64,000 nucleotides of DNA from Nocardia sp. NBC_01730 (lineage in GTDB: Bacteria > Actinomycetota > Actinomycetes > Mycobacteriales > Mycobacteriaceae), in the NCBI RefSeq assembly GCF_035920445.1, contig NZ_CP109162.1, positions 3,534,001 through 3,598,000 of the forward strand, read 5' to 3'. This document shows, one piece after another, positions 29,735 to 40,101 of the stretch; within the stretch, counting starts at the first letter, position 1, and every line of letters begins with the position of its first letter. Below the pieces are notes generated by a model. It did not search any database, was not told the origin of the DNA, and saw only the letters and a program-made list of their open reading frames with translations. The position numbers and the translations under genes are program-made.

Positions 29735-29748
29735 TTACCAGCGAGTAA
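29735..29748. promoter_or_regulatory. TetR-type operator before the acyl-CoA dehydrogenase
   Basis: TTACCAGCGAGTAA, reading TTACTCGCTGGTAA on the coding strand, is a palindrome of the TTACT-n4-AGTAA kind bound by several TetR regulators of fatty-acid genes. It is 11 bp from the start codon. No TetR gene is adjacent, so the regulator would act from elsewhere. Confidence 0.55.
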
Positions 29749-29895
29749 TCACAGCCCGAACCAGGTATGCGGATTTCTGACCAGCAAATTCACGCTACGC
29801 CGCAGAGGGTGGCCGCCGCCCGATTAGTGGCATCACGCTCCCCTTAGAGCGGCCTGCCGGGCTGCATCCCGCCCGAGTGGCCATCGAGCGAACGA

Positions 29896-29920
29896 CCCCC
29901 TGGCACAAAGCCTCAGGGGG
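29896..29920 (-). terminator. Hairpin downstream of proS
   Basis: CCCCCTG (29896-29902) pairs with CAGGGGG (29914-29920) over an 11-nt loop with further GC/GC pairing. It lies about 135 nt after the proS stop and upstream of the acyl-CoA dehydrogenase start, separating the two units. Confidence 0.6.
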
Positions 29921-30055
29921 CGTCGGAACTCCTGATTTCGTCAGCACATGGGTAACTCACCGGGTACGCCCAGAACCCGAGCGGCACCCACCGCAGGACC
30001 TGAACGCGACTATCCCCACGCCTGGCTAGTACGGCCTGAATACCCGGAGAGGCGG

Positions 30056-31813
30056 TCAGCGACGGGCTTTGGCCACCACCGCGTCCACGGCCGAGGCGGC
30101 GGATATCTCTTCCGCCTCGCCGGTGAAACGGTCGCGCAGTTCGACCTTGCCCTCCGCCCAGCCGCGGCCGATGACCAGGATCAACGGCATACCGAGCAGC
30201 TCGGCGTCCTTGAATTTGACACCCGGCGAGGCAGTGCGGTCGTCGAAGAGCACATCCAGGCCGTGGGCGTGCAGCCCGGCCACCACCTCTTCGGCCCCCG
30301 CGCGCGCCGCGTCGTCCTTGTTCGCGATGACGACGTGCACGTCGTACGGCGCGACCGCGGCGGGCCAGCGCAGCCCCTTGTCGTCGTGCTGCTGCTCGGC
30401 GATCACCGCGACCATGCGCGAGACGCCGACACCGTAGGAGCCCATGGTGAGCCGCACCGGCTTGCCGTTCTCGCCCAGCACGTCCACCTCGAACGCGTCG
30501 GTGTACTTGTTGCCGAGCTGGAAGATGTGGCCGATCTCGATGCCGCGCGCCGACACCAGGGTGCCGCGCCCGTCCGGCGACGGATCGCCGTCGCGGACCG
30601 CGGCGGCCTCGATGGTCCCGTCGGGCGTGAAGTCACGACCGGCGACCAGGCCGACAACATGCTTGCCCGGCTGGTCGGCGCCGGTGATCCAACTCGTGCC
30701 GGTGCCGACGCGGGGATCGACCAGATAGCGAACACCGTTGGCCTGCAGCGCCTTCGGGCCGATGTAGCCCTTCACGAGGAATGGGCTCTCGGCGAAGTCG
30801 GCTTCGGTGAGTAACTCGACCTCGGCCGGTTCGACGGAGGCGCCCAGACGCTTGTCGTCGACCTCGCGATCGCCCGGGATCCCGATGCCGAGGATCTCGG
30901 TCTTGCCGTCCGGGTGGCGCAGCTTCACCATGACGTTCTTCAGTGTGTCGGACGCGGTGACCGGGCGACCGTAGCGCTTGCCGATGCCCGCGCTGTTGGC
31001 CCAGTCCACCAGGGTCGCGATGGTCGGCGTGCCGGGGGTGTCGTGCACGAGGGCCTCGGGCTGTCCTTCGATCGGCAACGGCGCGGGAGCGGGCGTGACC
31101 ACCGCCTCCACATTGGCCGCGTAACCGGATTCGAGGCAGCGCACGTAGGTGTCCTCGCCGACGGGGCTGTCGGCCAGGAACTCCTCCGACGCGCTGCCGC
31201 CCATCGCACCCGAGGTTGCCGCGACGATGACGTACTTGACCCGCAGCCGATCGAAGATGCGCTGGTAGGCCTCACGATGCGCGTCGTAGCTCGCCTTCAG
31301 TCCTTCCTCACTCAGATCGAAGGAGTAGGAGTCCTTCATGACGAACTCACGCCCGCGCAGGATGCCAGCGCGGGGGCGCTCCTCGTCCCGGTACTTGGTC
31401 TGGATCTGGTAGAGCGTGACCGGAAGGTCCTTGTAGGAGCTGTACTCGCCCTTCACAGTGAGCGCGAACAGCTCCTCGTGGGTCGGGCCGAGCAAATAGT
31501 CCGCACCCTTGCGGTCCTGCAATCGGAAAAGGCCGTCACCGTACTCGGTCCACCGGTTGGTGGTCTCGTACGGGTCCCGCGGCAGCAACGCGGGCAGCGA
31601 GATCTCCTGGGCGCCGATCGCGTCCATCTCCTCGCGCACCACGTCCGCGACCTTGCGCAGCACCCGTAAGCCCAGCGGCAGCCAGGAGTAGACACCCGGG
31701 GCGACGCGGCGCACATAGCCGGCGCGAACCAAGAGTTTGTGGCTGGGCACCTCGGCGTCGGCTGGATCGTCGCGGAGGGTTCGCAGGAACAGGCGGGAGA
31801 GGCGGGTGATCAC
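30056..31813 (-). CDS. proS: Prolyl-tRNA synthetase
   Basis: 585 residues, bacterial type with the INS editing domain inserted. Class II motifs: [22 protein letters not shown] (motif 1 region), [22 protein letters not shown] (motif 2) and [13 protein letters not shown] (motif 3). The INS domain covers roughly 240-390 and includes [10 protein letters not shown] and [16 protein letters not shown] at 31813 gives the normal [10 protein letters not shown] start; longer upstream reading is not family sequence. Located after rimP and the ferritin-like genes as in mycobacteria. Confidence 0.97.
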   Translation of the reverse strand: MITRLSRLFLRTLRDDPADAEVPSHKLLVRAGYVRRVAPGVYSWLPLGLRVLRKVADVVREEMDAIGAQEISLPALLPRDPYETTNRWTEYGDGLFRLQDRKGADYLLGPTHEELFALTVKGEYSSYKDLPVTLYQIQTKYRDEERPRAGILRGREFVMKDSYSFDLSEEGLKASYDAHREAYQRIFDRLRVKYVIVAATSGAMGGSASEEFLADSPVGEDTYVRCLESGYAANVEAVVTPAPAPLPIEGQPEALVHDTPGTPTIATLVDWANSAGIGKRYGRPVTASDTLKNVMVKLRHPDGKTEILGIGIPGDREVDDKRLGASVEPAEVELLTEADFAESPFLVKGYIGPKALQANGVRYLVDPRVGTGTSWITGADQPGKHVVGLVAGRDFTPDGTIEAAAVRDGDPSPDGRGTLVSARGIEIGHIFQLGNKYTDAFEVDVLGENGKPVRLTMGSYGVGVSRMVAVIAEQQHDDKGLRWPAAVAPYDVHVVIANKDDAARAGAEEVVAGLHAHGLDVLFDDRTASPGVKFKDAELLGMPLILVIGRGWAEGKVELRDRFTGEAEEISAASAVDAVVAKARR

Positions 31814-31871
31814 GGAAGCACAGGGTAGTCGCCGACCGGATGCTGATGACAACGCATTACCGTATTCGTTC

Positions 31872-32615
31872 GTGCTGGTGCTGCTGCCTCCTTCCGAGAC
31901 CAAATCCGACGGCGGCGTCGGCGCCCCCCTCGCACTGGACTCCCTGGCTATGCCACAGCTCACCGCGGTGCGTGCGCGCTTGGTCGACGAGGTGGTGCGG
32001 CTGGCGGCGGACCCGGACAACGCCCGCTCGGCGCTGGGGCTCGGCAAGGGGGCCGATGGCGAGATCGCCCGCAATGCGGCGTTGCGCACGTCGCCGACCC
32101 GGCCCGCGCTCGAGCGCTACACCGGCGTCCTCTACGACGCGCTCGACGCGGGCTCGTTCACGAAGGTCCAACGAGCCAAAGCGTATGCCCGGCTCGGTAT
32201 CGGCTCAGCCCTGTTCGGCGCGGTCCGCGCGGGTGACCCGATTCCCGCCTACCGGCTCTCCGGCGGCTCCAAACTGCCTGGGCTGCCGACTCTTTCGGCG
32301 GTCTGGCGCGACGCGCTTGCCGGGGCGCTGCACGCCGAGGCCGCGGGTGAACTCGTAGTCGACCTGCGCTCCGGCACCTACCAGCAGCTGGGCCGTGTCC
32401 CGGGCGCGGTCACCGCGAATGTGCTCACCGAGCACCCCGACGGATCCCGCACGGTAGTGAGTCACTTCAACAAGCACCACAAGGGCTTGCTGGCCCGCGC
32501 CCTCGTGCTCACCAGAGCCGAGCCGACCGACGTCCGCGGCGTGGCACGGGTGGCAGCCAAAGCCGGGTTGCGGACCGAGATCGCCTCGCCCACTGAGCTT
32601 CTCGTCATCACCTGA
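31872..32615 (+). CDS. yaaA: YaaA family peroxide-stress protein
   Basis: 247 residues from GTG 31872, divergent from proS. Family landmarks are [14 protein letters not shown] at the N-terminus, [37 protein letters not shown] and [15 protein letters not shown]. coli YaaA lowers free iron and protects DNA during peroxide stress; the actinobacterial role is inferred. No ribosome site is obvious. Confidence 0.88.
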   Translation: MLVLLPPSETKSDGGVGAPLALDSLAMPQLTAVRARLVDEVVRLAADPDNARSALGLGKGADGEIARNAALRTSPTRPALERYTGVLYDALDAGSFTKVQRAKAYARLGIGSALFGAVRAGDPIPAYRLSGGSKLPGLPTLSAVWRDALAGALHAEAAGELVVDLRSGTYQQLGRVPGAVTANVLTEHPDGSRTVVSHFNKHHKGLLARALVLTRAEPTDVRGVARVAAKAGLRTEIASPTELLVIT

Positions 32616-32640
32616 GCGCGGTCGCGGTTCAGTCGCCGAC

Positions 32641-32694
32641 GGCGGTGAGCACTGTAGCCGAGGTCTCGCCGCGTCCGCGGCAACGCTCACCGCC
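32641..32694. terminator. Inverted repeat between convergent yaaA and pknK
   Basis: GGCGGTGAGC (32641-32650) pairs perfectly with GCTCACCGCC (32685-32694), and an inner GCCGCG-TC-CGCGGC hairpin lies within the loop. It lies 25 nt after the yaaA stop and about 140 nt after the pknK stop, so it can serve both. Confidence 0.55.
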
Positions 32695-32833
32695 GCGGAA
32701 CAGCACGTGCTCGATGCTCACCTTCGGTTGCCTTTCGCCACAGGTATGGGACATCGGTCGAGGACGGGTGGGGCCAGGTCGAAAATGTCGTGACGTTGTC
32801 GGTGCGGTCAACGGCGTATCTGCCGAACAACCG

Positions 32834-35800
32834 CTACCGCTGGTCGGCATCCTCCGGTGCGAGTGCAGCCGGAGGATGTCGTTGTGGGTCGTCCAGCACC
32901 ATTGTGAGGAACGTGTGTGGAATCCTCGGCCAGCTGTGGTGCCACCGGCCTGCGCGGAGATCGTGTTCCAGGGTCTGAAGCAGGAATGTGATCCAGGGGC
33001 CTTCGTCGCGCAGTGGCCGGATCAGGCCGGTGTCAGCGCAGATCGCGACGACCGGCACGAGTGCGTTCTTGGCGTCGTCGGTCTGTCCGGCCGCCGCGAG
33101 GCAGGACGCGAGCAGCAGTTGGGCGTGTAGCGCTGCTCGTGGGCGGCGGACGGCGTCGATGGAATCGCGCAACCGTGTGGCGCGTTCGCAGGCGGTGGCG
33201 ATCTGGGCGGGTATCCGGTCACGTAGCAGCACACGTATCGCGGAATCCTCGATCAATTCGGCAGTCAGGATCGCGATGCCGTTGTCACCCGTGGCCATTG
33301 CACGGCGGGCAACACCTGCCTGGTCGGGTGCTTCGATGGCCGAGGTTGTGGTGGTCGTGAGTCCGAGGCGGACCTGCTCGTTGGTGATACGAGCGGCGAG
33401 TCGCGGCACGGCAAGCGCTTTGGCGGTCCTCGCGCCTTTGTCCAGGCGTTGCGCCGCGGCATCGAGATCACCGCGCAGTGCTTTGATCCGGGCGCCGGTC
33501 GCGTACGTGGCCATCATGAATTCCACCGGGCCGCCTTCGATTCCGAGCCCGCTGACTTCATCCAGCAGTTGCTCGGCTTCATCGAGCTGATCGCGTTCGT
33601 AGAGCAGCTCGCCGAGCAGCGCATCAGCCAGCGCCGGGTAGGACTGGTAACTGGAGGAGTTCGTGGCGATCTGGCAAGCCTTACGGAAACTGTGCTCGGC
33701 GGCGGAGACGTCGAGCTGTTCACGGGCCGCGAGGCCTAAGAAGCTGTAGGTGATTATCTGGTTGAACGTTCCGCCGATCTGCTGATGGTAAGGAGCGGCC
33801 CAGTCGAACCACGCATTTACTTGATCGAACTCGAAACGGCGGAAGGCCTGATACGCCGCGATGCTTGCGGCAGCACCCAGTGCCCACGGACTCAACGTGT
33901 CGGTTCGCGACAGGCAATCGGCCACCACAGCGTCTACATCCTCGACATGGTCGCTCATCGTGCGCCCGGCGCTCTCGATGAGGGCTGCTTCGGCCGCGAG
34001 ATCGGAATCGGGCCCCTCGATCGCCGCGCGCGCCAGCCGCAGTGCGGTGTTCAGCTCGGTGGGTCGACGCAGCAACATATATGTCCAGGCGAGCGCGAGT
34101 TGCAGGCGCGGACGGGTCGCGACGAGTGGTGGTGGAAGCTTCGCGACCAGGCCGAGCAGTGTCGCGAATCGGGCATGCGCGACGTGGTCCATCGCCCGTT
34201 CCTCGACGAGGTCCACGGCGTGTTCGTCGTCGCCGCAGGCGCGTGCGTGATCGATGGCCTCGCTGACCATCCCGTGCGCACCGAACCAGGCGGCGGCGGT
34301 GCGATGCAGTACGTCCACCTGATCGGGGCGGTCGCGCGCGAGCCGCTGACGCAGGAATTCCACGAACAAATGGTGGTAGCGGAACCATTCACCGTCCTCG
34401 TCGATACGACGCAGGAACAGATTCCGCCGCTCGATATTCTCCAGCAACACCTGCCCATGCCGCTGCCCGGTCAACGCGGTAGCAAGACCACCGCAAATAT
34501 TTTCCGGCAGCGAGGTTTCCAGCAGAGCATCCAGCAACACCGCATCCACCGTATCGAGCACGTTCTCGGCGAGATACTCGGCAATAGCGTGATGACGTCC
34601 CGATAGGTGACTGATCAACGCCGCCGGGTCGTGATGCCCGCGCAGTGACAACGACGCGAGCTGCAACGCCGCGACCCAGCCCTCGGTACTGTCGCGCAAC
34701 TCGGCGACCTCACCGTCATCCAAGGACAAACCACCCAACTCCACCAGAAACGAGCCCGCCTCGACAGCATCGAAACGCAAAGCACTGGAATCTATCTCGA
34801 CCAGCTCATTGCGAACACCCATCGTCGCCAACGGCAAACCCTCCGACGACCTGCTGGTGACAATGATCTGCAAGTGGTGACAACCATTCTCCAACAAGAA
34901 CCGCAAGGCCGCGGTCGCCGCGGAATCGGTCACCCGATGCCAATCATCGATCACCACAGCCACACGTTCGTGACGCTCATGAATGTCATTGATCAACGTC
35001 GTGAGCACATAGCGAGTTGCCTCCGCACCTCGCTCCTCGAGCATCCGGCCCAGCTCAGGCACCAACGCCGGACGCACCCGGTGAATCGCCTCGATCAGAT
35101 GCAGCACGAACCACACGACGTTGTTGTCGTCGGGATCGGCGTTCAACCACGCGACCGCCACCTGCTGCTGCTCAGCGAGGTGCTCGGCCCACTGCGCGGC
35201 CAGAGTGCTCTTACCGAACCCCGCCGGAGCGTGGATCACCGTCAGCCGCGGCCGGGAAGCAGTCCGCAACCGGTCGATCAGCCTGCCGCGATGCACCAAC
35301 GCCCGCCCGGACATGGCCGGACGGAATCTGGTCTCGGGGGTGGGCGGCGTCGTGGTCCGCCGGAACGACGGTGACCGGCCGGTAGGAACCGGACGCGGCG
35401 CACCGGTGTCCTCCACAGGGGGCGTCAGGTCGCCGTGGTCATCGGTGCGCACCGTCATGTCCTGTACCGGCATACCGTGAGCCCCCTCGACACCGCGCAG
35501 TAACTCACCGAACTCAGCGGCCGACCGCGGGCGCTTCGCCAGATCATGCGCCATAGCGGCCTCGATGACAGCACACAGGTCATCAGGGATACCGTCGGGC
35601 CGCAGGTCCGGCAGCGGCTCGGCGGCGATCCGCAAGAACTGCGCGACCACCTGCTCACCCGAGCGGCGCTCGAACGCGGCATGCCCGGTGATCATGCAAA
35701 ACAACGTGGCGCCCAACCCGTAAATATCGGACGCCACCGACGGGTTCCCCGATCGCAACACCTCCGGGGCGGTGAACGCGGGCGAGCCGGTGATCACACC

Positions 35801-36349
35801 TGTGGTCGTCTCGAAACCGCCTTCGATACGAGCGATCCCGAAATCGGTGAGCTGCGGCTCACCATAATCGGTGAGCAACACATTCCCCGGCTTGATATCA
35901 CGATGCAGAATCCCAGCCCGATGCGCCGTCTCCAAAGCACCAGCCAACTTGACTGTAATCCCGACCGCGTCATCGAGCGGCAGGCGTCCCTCTCGGCGAA
36001 GACGGTCTTCCAACGAACCGCGGGAGTGATACGGCATCACCAGATACGGGCGACCACTGCGAGTGGTGCCGACCTGCAGAACGTGCACGATATTGGGATG
36101 GCCGGACAAAGCGCCCATCGCCTGCTGCTCACGCACGAATCTTTCGACGTTTTCCGGCCAGAGATCCGCCGCCGCAAGCAAGACCTTGACCGCGACATCC
36201 CGGTTCAACGCCCGCTGCGTACACCGGTACACCACCCCGAAACCACCCCGACCGATCTGTCGCGGGCCGTCGAGACCGGTGCCTTCCAGTTCCTTGTCGA
36301 TGTCTGGAGGCCGGTCACTCTGCGTCGCGAAAGAATCTCGGTCCGCCAT
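32834..36349 (-). CDS. pknK: PknK-type serine/threonine kinase with ATPase and TPR regions
   Basis: 1171 residues. Kinase domain 30-290: GRGGFGVVY glycine loop, Lys55, HRDIKPGN (Asp151), DFG 169-171 and APEV. A Pro/Thr-rich linker leads to a MalT/LAL-like ATPase with P-loop GFGKST at 377-382 and VVIDDWHRV. The rest, to the C-terminus, is helical TPR-like repeats (LARAAIEGPDSDLAAEAALIES and others). No C-terminal LuxR helix-turn-helix is visible. M. tuberculosis PknK (about 1110 residues) has the same layout and affects translation and growth-phase adaptation. No membrane segment, so cytosolic. Confidence 0.92.
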   Translation of the reverse strand: MADRDSFATQSDRPPDIDKELEGTGLDGPRQIGRGGFGVVYRCTQRALNRDVAVKVLLAAADLWPENVERFVREQQAMGALSGHPNIVHVLQVGTTRSGRPYLVMPYHSRGSLEDRLRREGRLPLDDAVGITVKLAGALETAHRAGILHRDIKPGNVLLTDYGEPQLTDFGIARIEGGFETTTGVITGSPAFTAPEVLRSGNPSVASDIYGLGATLFCMITGHAAFERRSGEQVVAQFLRIAAEPLPDLRPDGIPDDLCAVIEAAMAHDLAKRPRSAAEFGELLRGVEGAHGMPVQDMTVRTDDHGDLTPPVEDTGAPRPVPTGRSPSFRRTTTPPTPETRFRPAMSGRALVHRGRLIDRLRTASRPRLTVIHAPAGFGKSTLAAQWAEHLAEQQQVAVAWLNADPDDNNVVWFVLHLIEAIHRVRPALVPELGRMLEERGAEATRYVLTTLINDIHERHERVAVVIDDWHRVTDSAATAALRFLLENGCHHLQIIVTSRSSEGLPLATMGVRNELVEIDSSALRFDAVEAGSFLVELGGLSLDDGEVAELRDSTEGWVAALQLASLSLRGHHDPAALISHLSGRHHAIAEYLAENVLDTVDAVLLDALLETSLPENICGGLATALTGQRHGQVLLENIERRNLFLRRIDEDGEWFRYHHLFVEFLRQRLARDRPDQVDVLHRTAAAWFGAHGMVSEAIDHARACGDDEHAVDLVEERAMDHVAHARFATLLGLVAKLPPPLVATRPRLQLALAWTYMLLRRPTELNTALRLARAAIEGPDSDLAAEAALIESAGRTMSDHVEDVDAVVADCLSRTDTLSPWALGAAASIAAYQAFRRFEFDQVNAWFDWAAPYHQQIGGTFNQIITYSFLGLAAREQLDVSAAEHSFRKACQIATNSSSYQSYPALADALLGELLYERDQLDEAEQLLDEVSGLGIEGGPVEFMMATYATGARIKALRGDLDAAAQRLDKGARTAKALAVPRLAARITNEQVRLGLTTTTTSAIEAPDQAGVARRAMATGDNGIAILTAELIEDSAIRVLLRDRIPAQIATACERATRLRDSIDAVRRPRAALHAQLLLASCLAAAGQTDDAKNALVPVVAICADTGLIRPLRDEGPWITFLLQTLEHDLRAGRWHHSWPRIPHTFLTMVLDDPQRHPPAALAPEDADQR

Positions 36350-36633
36350 CGCCCTGCTCTGTGTCGGGTGCTGCCGCGCTACCTTCCCAGCTTATCCCCG
36401 GCGAATCACCGAACCGGGCGGGGTTTCAGAGAAACTTCCGCTACGGCTTCAGTTCGATAAGCGCCTACTCTCAGTGGAACCGCGGTGCTCCAGACATCGG
36501 GAATTGGGTCCGGACAGGCGAGTATGCCGAAATCGACGTGCTGGTCGTGGGACATGACAGTGATCTTGTCCGCGGGATGTGTGGAGCGGGCTCGGCACCC
36601 TTTTCTCCATTTCTGGGAGCAGACGTGGTCGGC
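36350..36633. other. Region upstream of pknK
   Basis: 284 bp between the end of the PucR gene and pknK, without a recognisable gene. It contains a hairpin (GCGG...GTTTC-AGA-GAAAC...CCGC, around 36417-36440) of unclear use. The pknK promoter must be here but cannot be placed. Confidence 0.4.
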
Positions 36634-38259
36634 TCATGGCTTGCCACCGGCCGTCAGATCGCGGATCAGCAGGGCGGTGTACAGGGAGGTGCGCGATTCG
36701 CCGTCGCCGAGGCCGGTGTCGAGGATGCGTTCGATACGGGCCAGGCGCTCGTAGAGGGTAGGCCGGCTGATGTTGAGTCGGCGGGCGAGTTCGGTCTTGT
36801 TGCCCGCCAAGTCGAGGAACTGGCGCAGAGTGCGAGTCAGGTCGGCGTCGTGGCGGATGTCGTAGCGAAGTAGCGCGCTCAGTTCGGTCTCGGCGAAACG
36901 CTGCACACCCGGTTCGTCGCGGATCAGCGACAGCAGCCCGCGCAAGCGCACGTCGCCGCTGCGATAGAACGGTCGCGATGCCGAACCCCCCAGCGACAGT
37001 GCGACTTCCGCGACGTGCGGCAGCTCGTGGGCGGTGTCCAGCAGCGAATCCGACGCGGCCCCTGCGCCGATCACCACCCGCCGCACCCCGTCGACCCGCC
37101 GCACCTCGCCGAGGATCGCGGTGCATACCGCGGCCAGCCTCTCGTCCAACTCATCGTTCCGCGGCAGCGCGAGGATCATGGCGATTCGGTCCCCTTGGTC
37201 GGCAGCGGCGAGCGCGGTCATCTTCGCCAGGCCGAGTCCGTGTGCTACCGCGTCCAGGATGCCGACCGCGCGGCGCTGTCCGGCGACCGGATCGGCCTCG
37301 GCCGCCGCGGCGACATCGACGGCGAGCGGAACGTAGGCGGTCCGGCCTGCCAACCCCGAGCGCTGCGGCCCGCGTGCGGGCGTCGCGCTCGTCCAGCTTG
37401 CCGTTGACCATGTCGTCGATCAGCCCGGTCTGCGCCTGCCGGTGCAGACCGAACCGGTCCTTCTCGATCATGCGGTGCAGCGTCAGCGTCTGCGCGGCGC
37501 GCTCCAGCACCATGCGCGCCCGCGCGCTCGGCACCCCCTCGGAACGCAGGAGCAGCCGCCCCCACCGCTGGGTGTGCGGGCCGATGGCCACCGCGTCCCA
37601 GTCATCGGGCAGCAGGCGCGAGGTGTTCTCCCAGTTCTCCAGCAGCGCCGAGGTGGACGCATGGCGCGCGGTCAGCGCGAGCACCCGGTGTGCCAGGTCC
37701 TCCAGCACCACCGCGGCGTCCAGCATGTTCGCCGCAGTCTGCACGATCTCGGCCAGCGCGGCTCGGCGGACGCTGAGCTCGGTGAATGTCTCGTGCACGG
37801 TGCGCGCGAACTCGAGTTCCGCGTACTTCTCGGCGACGATCACCCGATGCACCGCTTCGGTAATCTCCACGAACCGGGTGACCCGGTGCAGCGCGATCAA
37901 CGGAAGCCCCAGCGCGTCGGCGGTCGCGGCGACCCAGGGAGACAGCGCGGGCACATATCCGCCGAGCTCGACCACCAGCCCGGACACCCCTGCCGCCGCC
38001 AGCGCCGTCACATACGCCTCGGCCGCCGCGTCACCGTGGCTCATGCCTACCCGGTCGTCAGGATGCGCTCGCCGCCGACCAGCAGCTGCGCCACATCAGC
38101 CAGCTCGCTGACGTGCACCCAGCGCACCGGCCGAGCCAGCGATCCCCCGCCGACGACCTCGGGTTCACCGGCGCGGACCACTGGCATCGCCAACACGTCG
38201 GCCACCGAGGGAAGCACCGGCGAATCGCAATACCCAGCGCGAAATCGCATACAGATCAT
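36634..38259 (-). pseudogene. PucR-family regulator interrupted by two indels
   Basis: Three consecutive pieces in two frames together make one PucR protein. The PucR N-terminal domain (PSVADVLAMPVVRAGEPEVV...GGERILTTG) ends at a TAG at 38049-38047. The middle (GDAAAEAYVTALAAAGVSGLVV to about RAAALG) is in another frame. The C-terminal helix-turn-helix part (LAGNKTELARRLNISRPTLYERLARIERIL) is back in the first frame from about 37350. One G missing in a GGG run near 38050 and one extra G in a GGGG run near 37354 would restore about 540 residues. Either a real pseudogene or two sequencing errors. Divergent from mmsA, its likely target. Confidence 0.8.
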
Positions 38260-38278
38260 CGGGTCATCGGGAAGGCTT

Positions 38279-38297
38279 GATACCGCAGAGTGGTATC
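38279..38297. promoter_or_regulatory. Operator-like inverted repeat between pucR and mmsA
   Basis: GATACC (38279-38284), 7-nt spacer, GGTATC (38292-38297). The arms are perfect and lie in the divergent gap 85 bp before mmsA. Binding by the adjacent PucR protein, or by whatever replaced it, is inferred. Confidence 0.5.
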
Positions 38298-38381
38298 CAG
38301 CGACTTCGCACCGCCCAGGGGACCGCCGCACGTGGCGACGAGAGACGGCACCGCCAACGCTCACGATCGAATCGAGGAGAT

Positions 38382-39872
38382 ATGCAGACCATCGCGCACT
38401 GGCTCGACGGCAAGGCTTTCGCGGGCAGCAGCGAGGCGACGGCGCCGGTGACCAACCCGGCGACCGGCGTGGTGACCGGACAGGTCGCGTTGGCGAACGT
38501 GGCGGACACCCGGGCGGCGATCGACTCGGCGGCGGCGGCGTTCCCGGCCTGGCGGGACAGCTCGCTGGCCCGGCGCACCCAGATCCTGTTCCGCTTCCGC
38601 GAACTCCTCAATGAACGCAAGGAAGAGCTCGCGCACCTGATCACGGCCGAGCACGGCAAGGTCCTGGCCGATGCCATGGGCGAGGTGAGCCGCGGTCTGG
38701 AGGTCGTCGAATTCGCCTGCGGCGTGCCGCATCTGCTCAAGGGCGGCTACACCGAGAACGCCTCGACGAAGGTGGACATCTTTTCGCTCCGCCAGCCACT
38801 GGGCCCGGTCGCGGTGATCTCCCCGTTCAACTTCCCCGCAATGGTGCCGATGTGGTTCTTCCCTCTCGCCATCGCCGCGGGCAACACGGTGGTGCTCAAG
38901 CCCAGCGAGAAGGACCCGTCGGCCTCGCTGTGGCTCGCCCAGCTGTGGGACGAAGCCGATTTGCCCGCAGGAGTTTTCACCGTGCTGCAGGGCGACAAGG
39001 TCGCGGTCGACGAGCTGCTGGACAACCCGGGCATCAAGGCTGTCTCGTTCGTGGGCTCAACGCCGATCGCGCGGTACGTCTACCAGCGTGGCACCGCGGC
39101 GGGCAAGCGAGTGCAGGCGCTCGGCGGCGCGAAGAACCACATGGTGGTACTGCCGGACGCCGATCTGGACCTGGCCGCCGACGCCGCGGTGAACGCCGGG
39201 TTCGGCTCCGCGGGCGAGCGATGCATGGCGATCAGCGTGGTGGTCGCCGTCGGCGGCGCGGCCGACGAGCTGGTCGGCAAGATCGCCGAGCGGGCCGGGA
39301 CCATCAAGACCGGCGACGGCGCCCGCGCGGCCGACATGGGCCCGCTGGTCACCCGCGCGCACCGCGACCGGGTCGCGGACTACATCGCGGCGGGCGAAAC
39401 CGCCGGTGCCGCAGTGGTTCTCGACGGCCGAGGCGTCGAAGCCGACGGCGCGGCCGACGGGTTCTGGCTCGGACCGACGATTCTCGACCACGTCGACACG
39501 GATATGAGCGTCTACACCGACGAGATCTTCGGCCCCGTCCTGTCGATCGTGCGGGTCGACAGCTACGACGACGCACTCGCCCTGGTCAACGCCAACCCCT
39601 ACGGCAACGGCACCGCCCTCTTCACCAACGACGGCGGCGCGGCCCGGCGCTTCCACAACGAGGTGGAGGTCGGCATGGTCGGGATCAACGTGCCGATCCC
39701 GGTTCCCATGTCCTACTACAGCTTCGGCGGCTGGAAGAACTCGCTGTTCGGCGACGCGCACGCGCACGGCACCGACGGAGTGCAGTTCTTCACCCGCGGC
39801 AAGGCGGTCACCACCCGCTGGCTCGACCCGAGCCACGGCGGGCTGAACCTCGGGTTCCCGCAGAACAAGTAG
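38382..39872 (+). CDS. mmsA: CoA-acylating methylmalonate-semialdehyde dehydrogenase
   Basis: 496 residues, ATG 38382 after GAGGAG. Aldehyde dehydrogenase core with SPFNFPAMVPMWFFP (the PFNFP start of MmsA), KPSEKDP, LGGAKNHMVVLPDAD and the catalytic Cys in GERCMAISV. The C-terminus GWKNSLFGDAHAHGTDGVQFFTRGKAV is diagnostic. It converts methylmalonate or malonate semialdehyde to propionyl- or acetyl-CoA in valine, thymine/uracil (beta-alanine) or inositol catabolism. A PucR regulator and a remnant aminotransferase on either side point to beta-alanine/pyrimidine catabolism. Confidence 0.93.
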   Translation: MQTIAHWLDGKAFAGSSEATAPVTNPATGVVTGQVALANVADTRAAIDSAAAAFPAWRDSSLARRTQILFRFRELLNERKEELAHLITAEHGKVLADAMGEVSRGLEVVEFACGVPHLLKGGYTENASTKVDIFSLRQPLGPVAVISPFNFPAMVPMWFFPLAIAAGNTVVLKPSEKDPSASLWLAQLWDEADLPAGVFTVLQGDKVAVDELLDNPGIKAVSFVGSTPIARYVYQRGTAAGKRVQALGGAKNHMVVLPDADLDLAADAAVNAGFGSAGERCMAISVVVAVGGAADELVGKIAERAGTIKTGDGARAADMGPLVTRAHRDRVADYIAAGETAGAAVVLDGRGVEADGAADGFWLGPTILDHVDTDMSVYTDEIFGPVLSIVRVDSYDDALALVNANPYGNGTALFTNDGGAARRFHNEVEVGMVGINVPIPVPMSYYSFGGWKNSLFGDAHAHGTDGVQFFTRGKAVTTRWLDPSHGGLNLGFPQNK

Positions 39873-39897
39873 GTACCCCCAGCGATGCTTCGGCCCC

Positions 39898-40009
39898 GGC
39901 CTGAGCGAGCTCGCGCGGCGGCATCCCAGCACCGGCGAGGTGCGGCACGGGGGTGTTCTGGGCGCTGGAGCTCGTCCGCGACCGGTCCACCCGCGAATAC
40001 GGTGTGACG
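39898..40009 (+). pseudogene. Fragment of a class III omega-amino-acid aminotransferase
   Basis: Just after mmsA, one frame reads GLSELARRHPSTGEVR, then, after a shift, GTGVFWALELVRDRSTRE. Together these are the C-terminal EVRG-x-GVFWALELV stretch typical of beta-alanine/GABA-pyruvate aminotransferases. A 2-base loss near 39945 explains the shift. About 35 codons are left; no start or PLP domain is present. mmsA is commonly followed by such an aminotransferase, so this looks like a deleted operon partner. Confidence 0.65.
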
Positions 40010-40101
40010 TCTCGCGTCGACGACCCGATGCCATATGCGGGCCTCGTCGATCGGTCGAGTCAGCGGGAATGCCCTGGCGCACCTGATTGTTCGCTCAGAA
40101 C

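Noticed and set aside
32629..32724. About 30-codon minus-strand GTG frame containing GGERCRGRGETSAT, after pknK
   Set aside because: It coincides with the inverted repeat that best explains the region as a terminator, and it lacks a firm ribosome site.
36417..36440. Hairpin upstream of pknK as a riboswitch or attenuator
   Set aside because: A single short stem with no T-run, no leader peptide and no known aptamer features.
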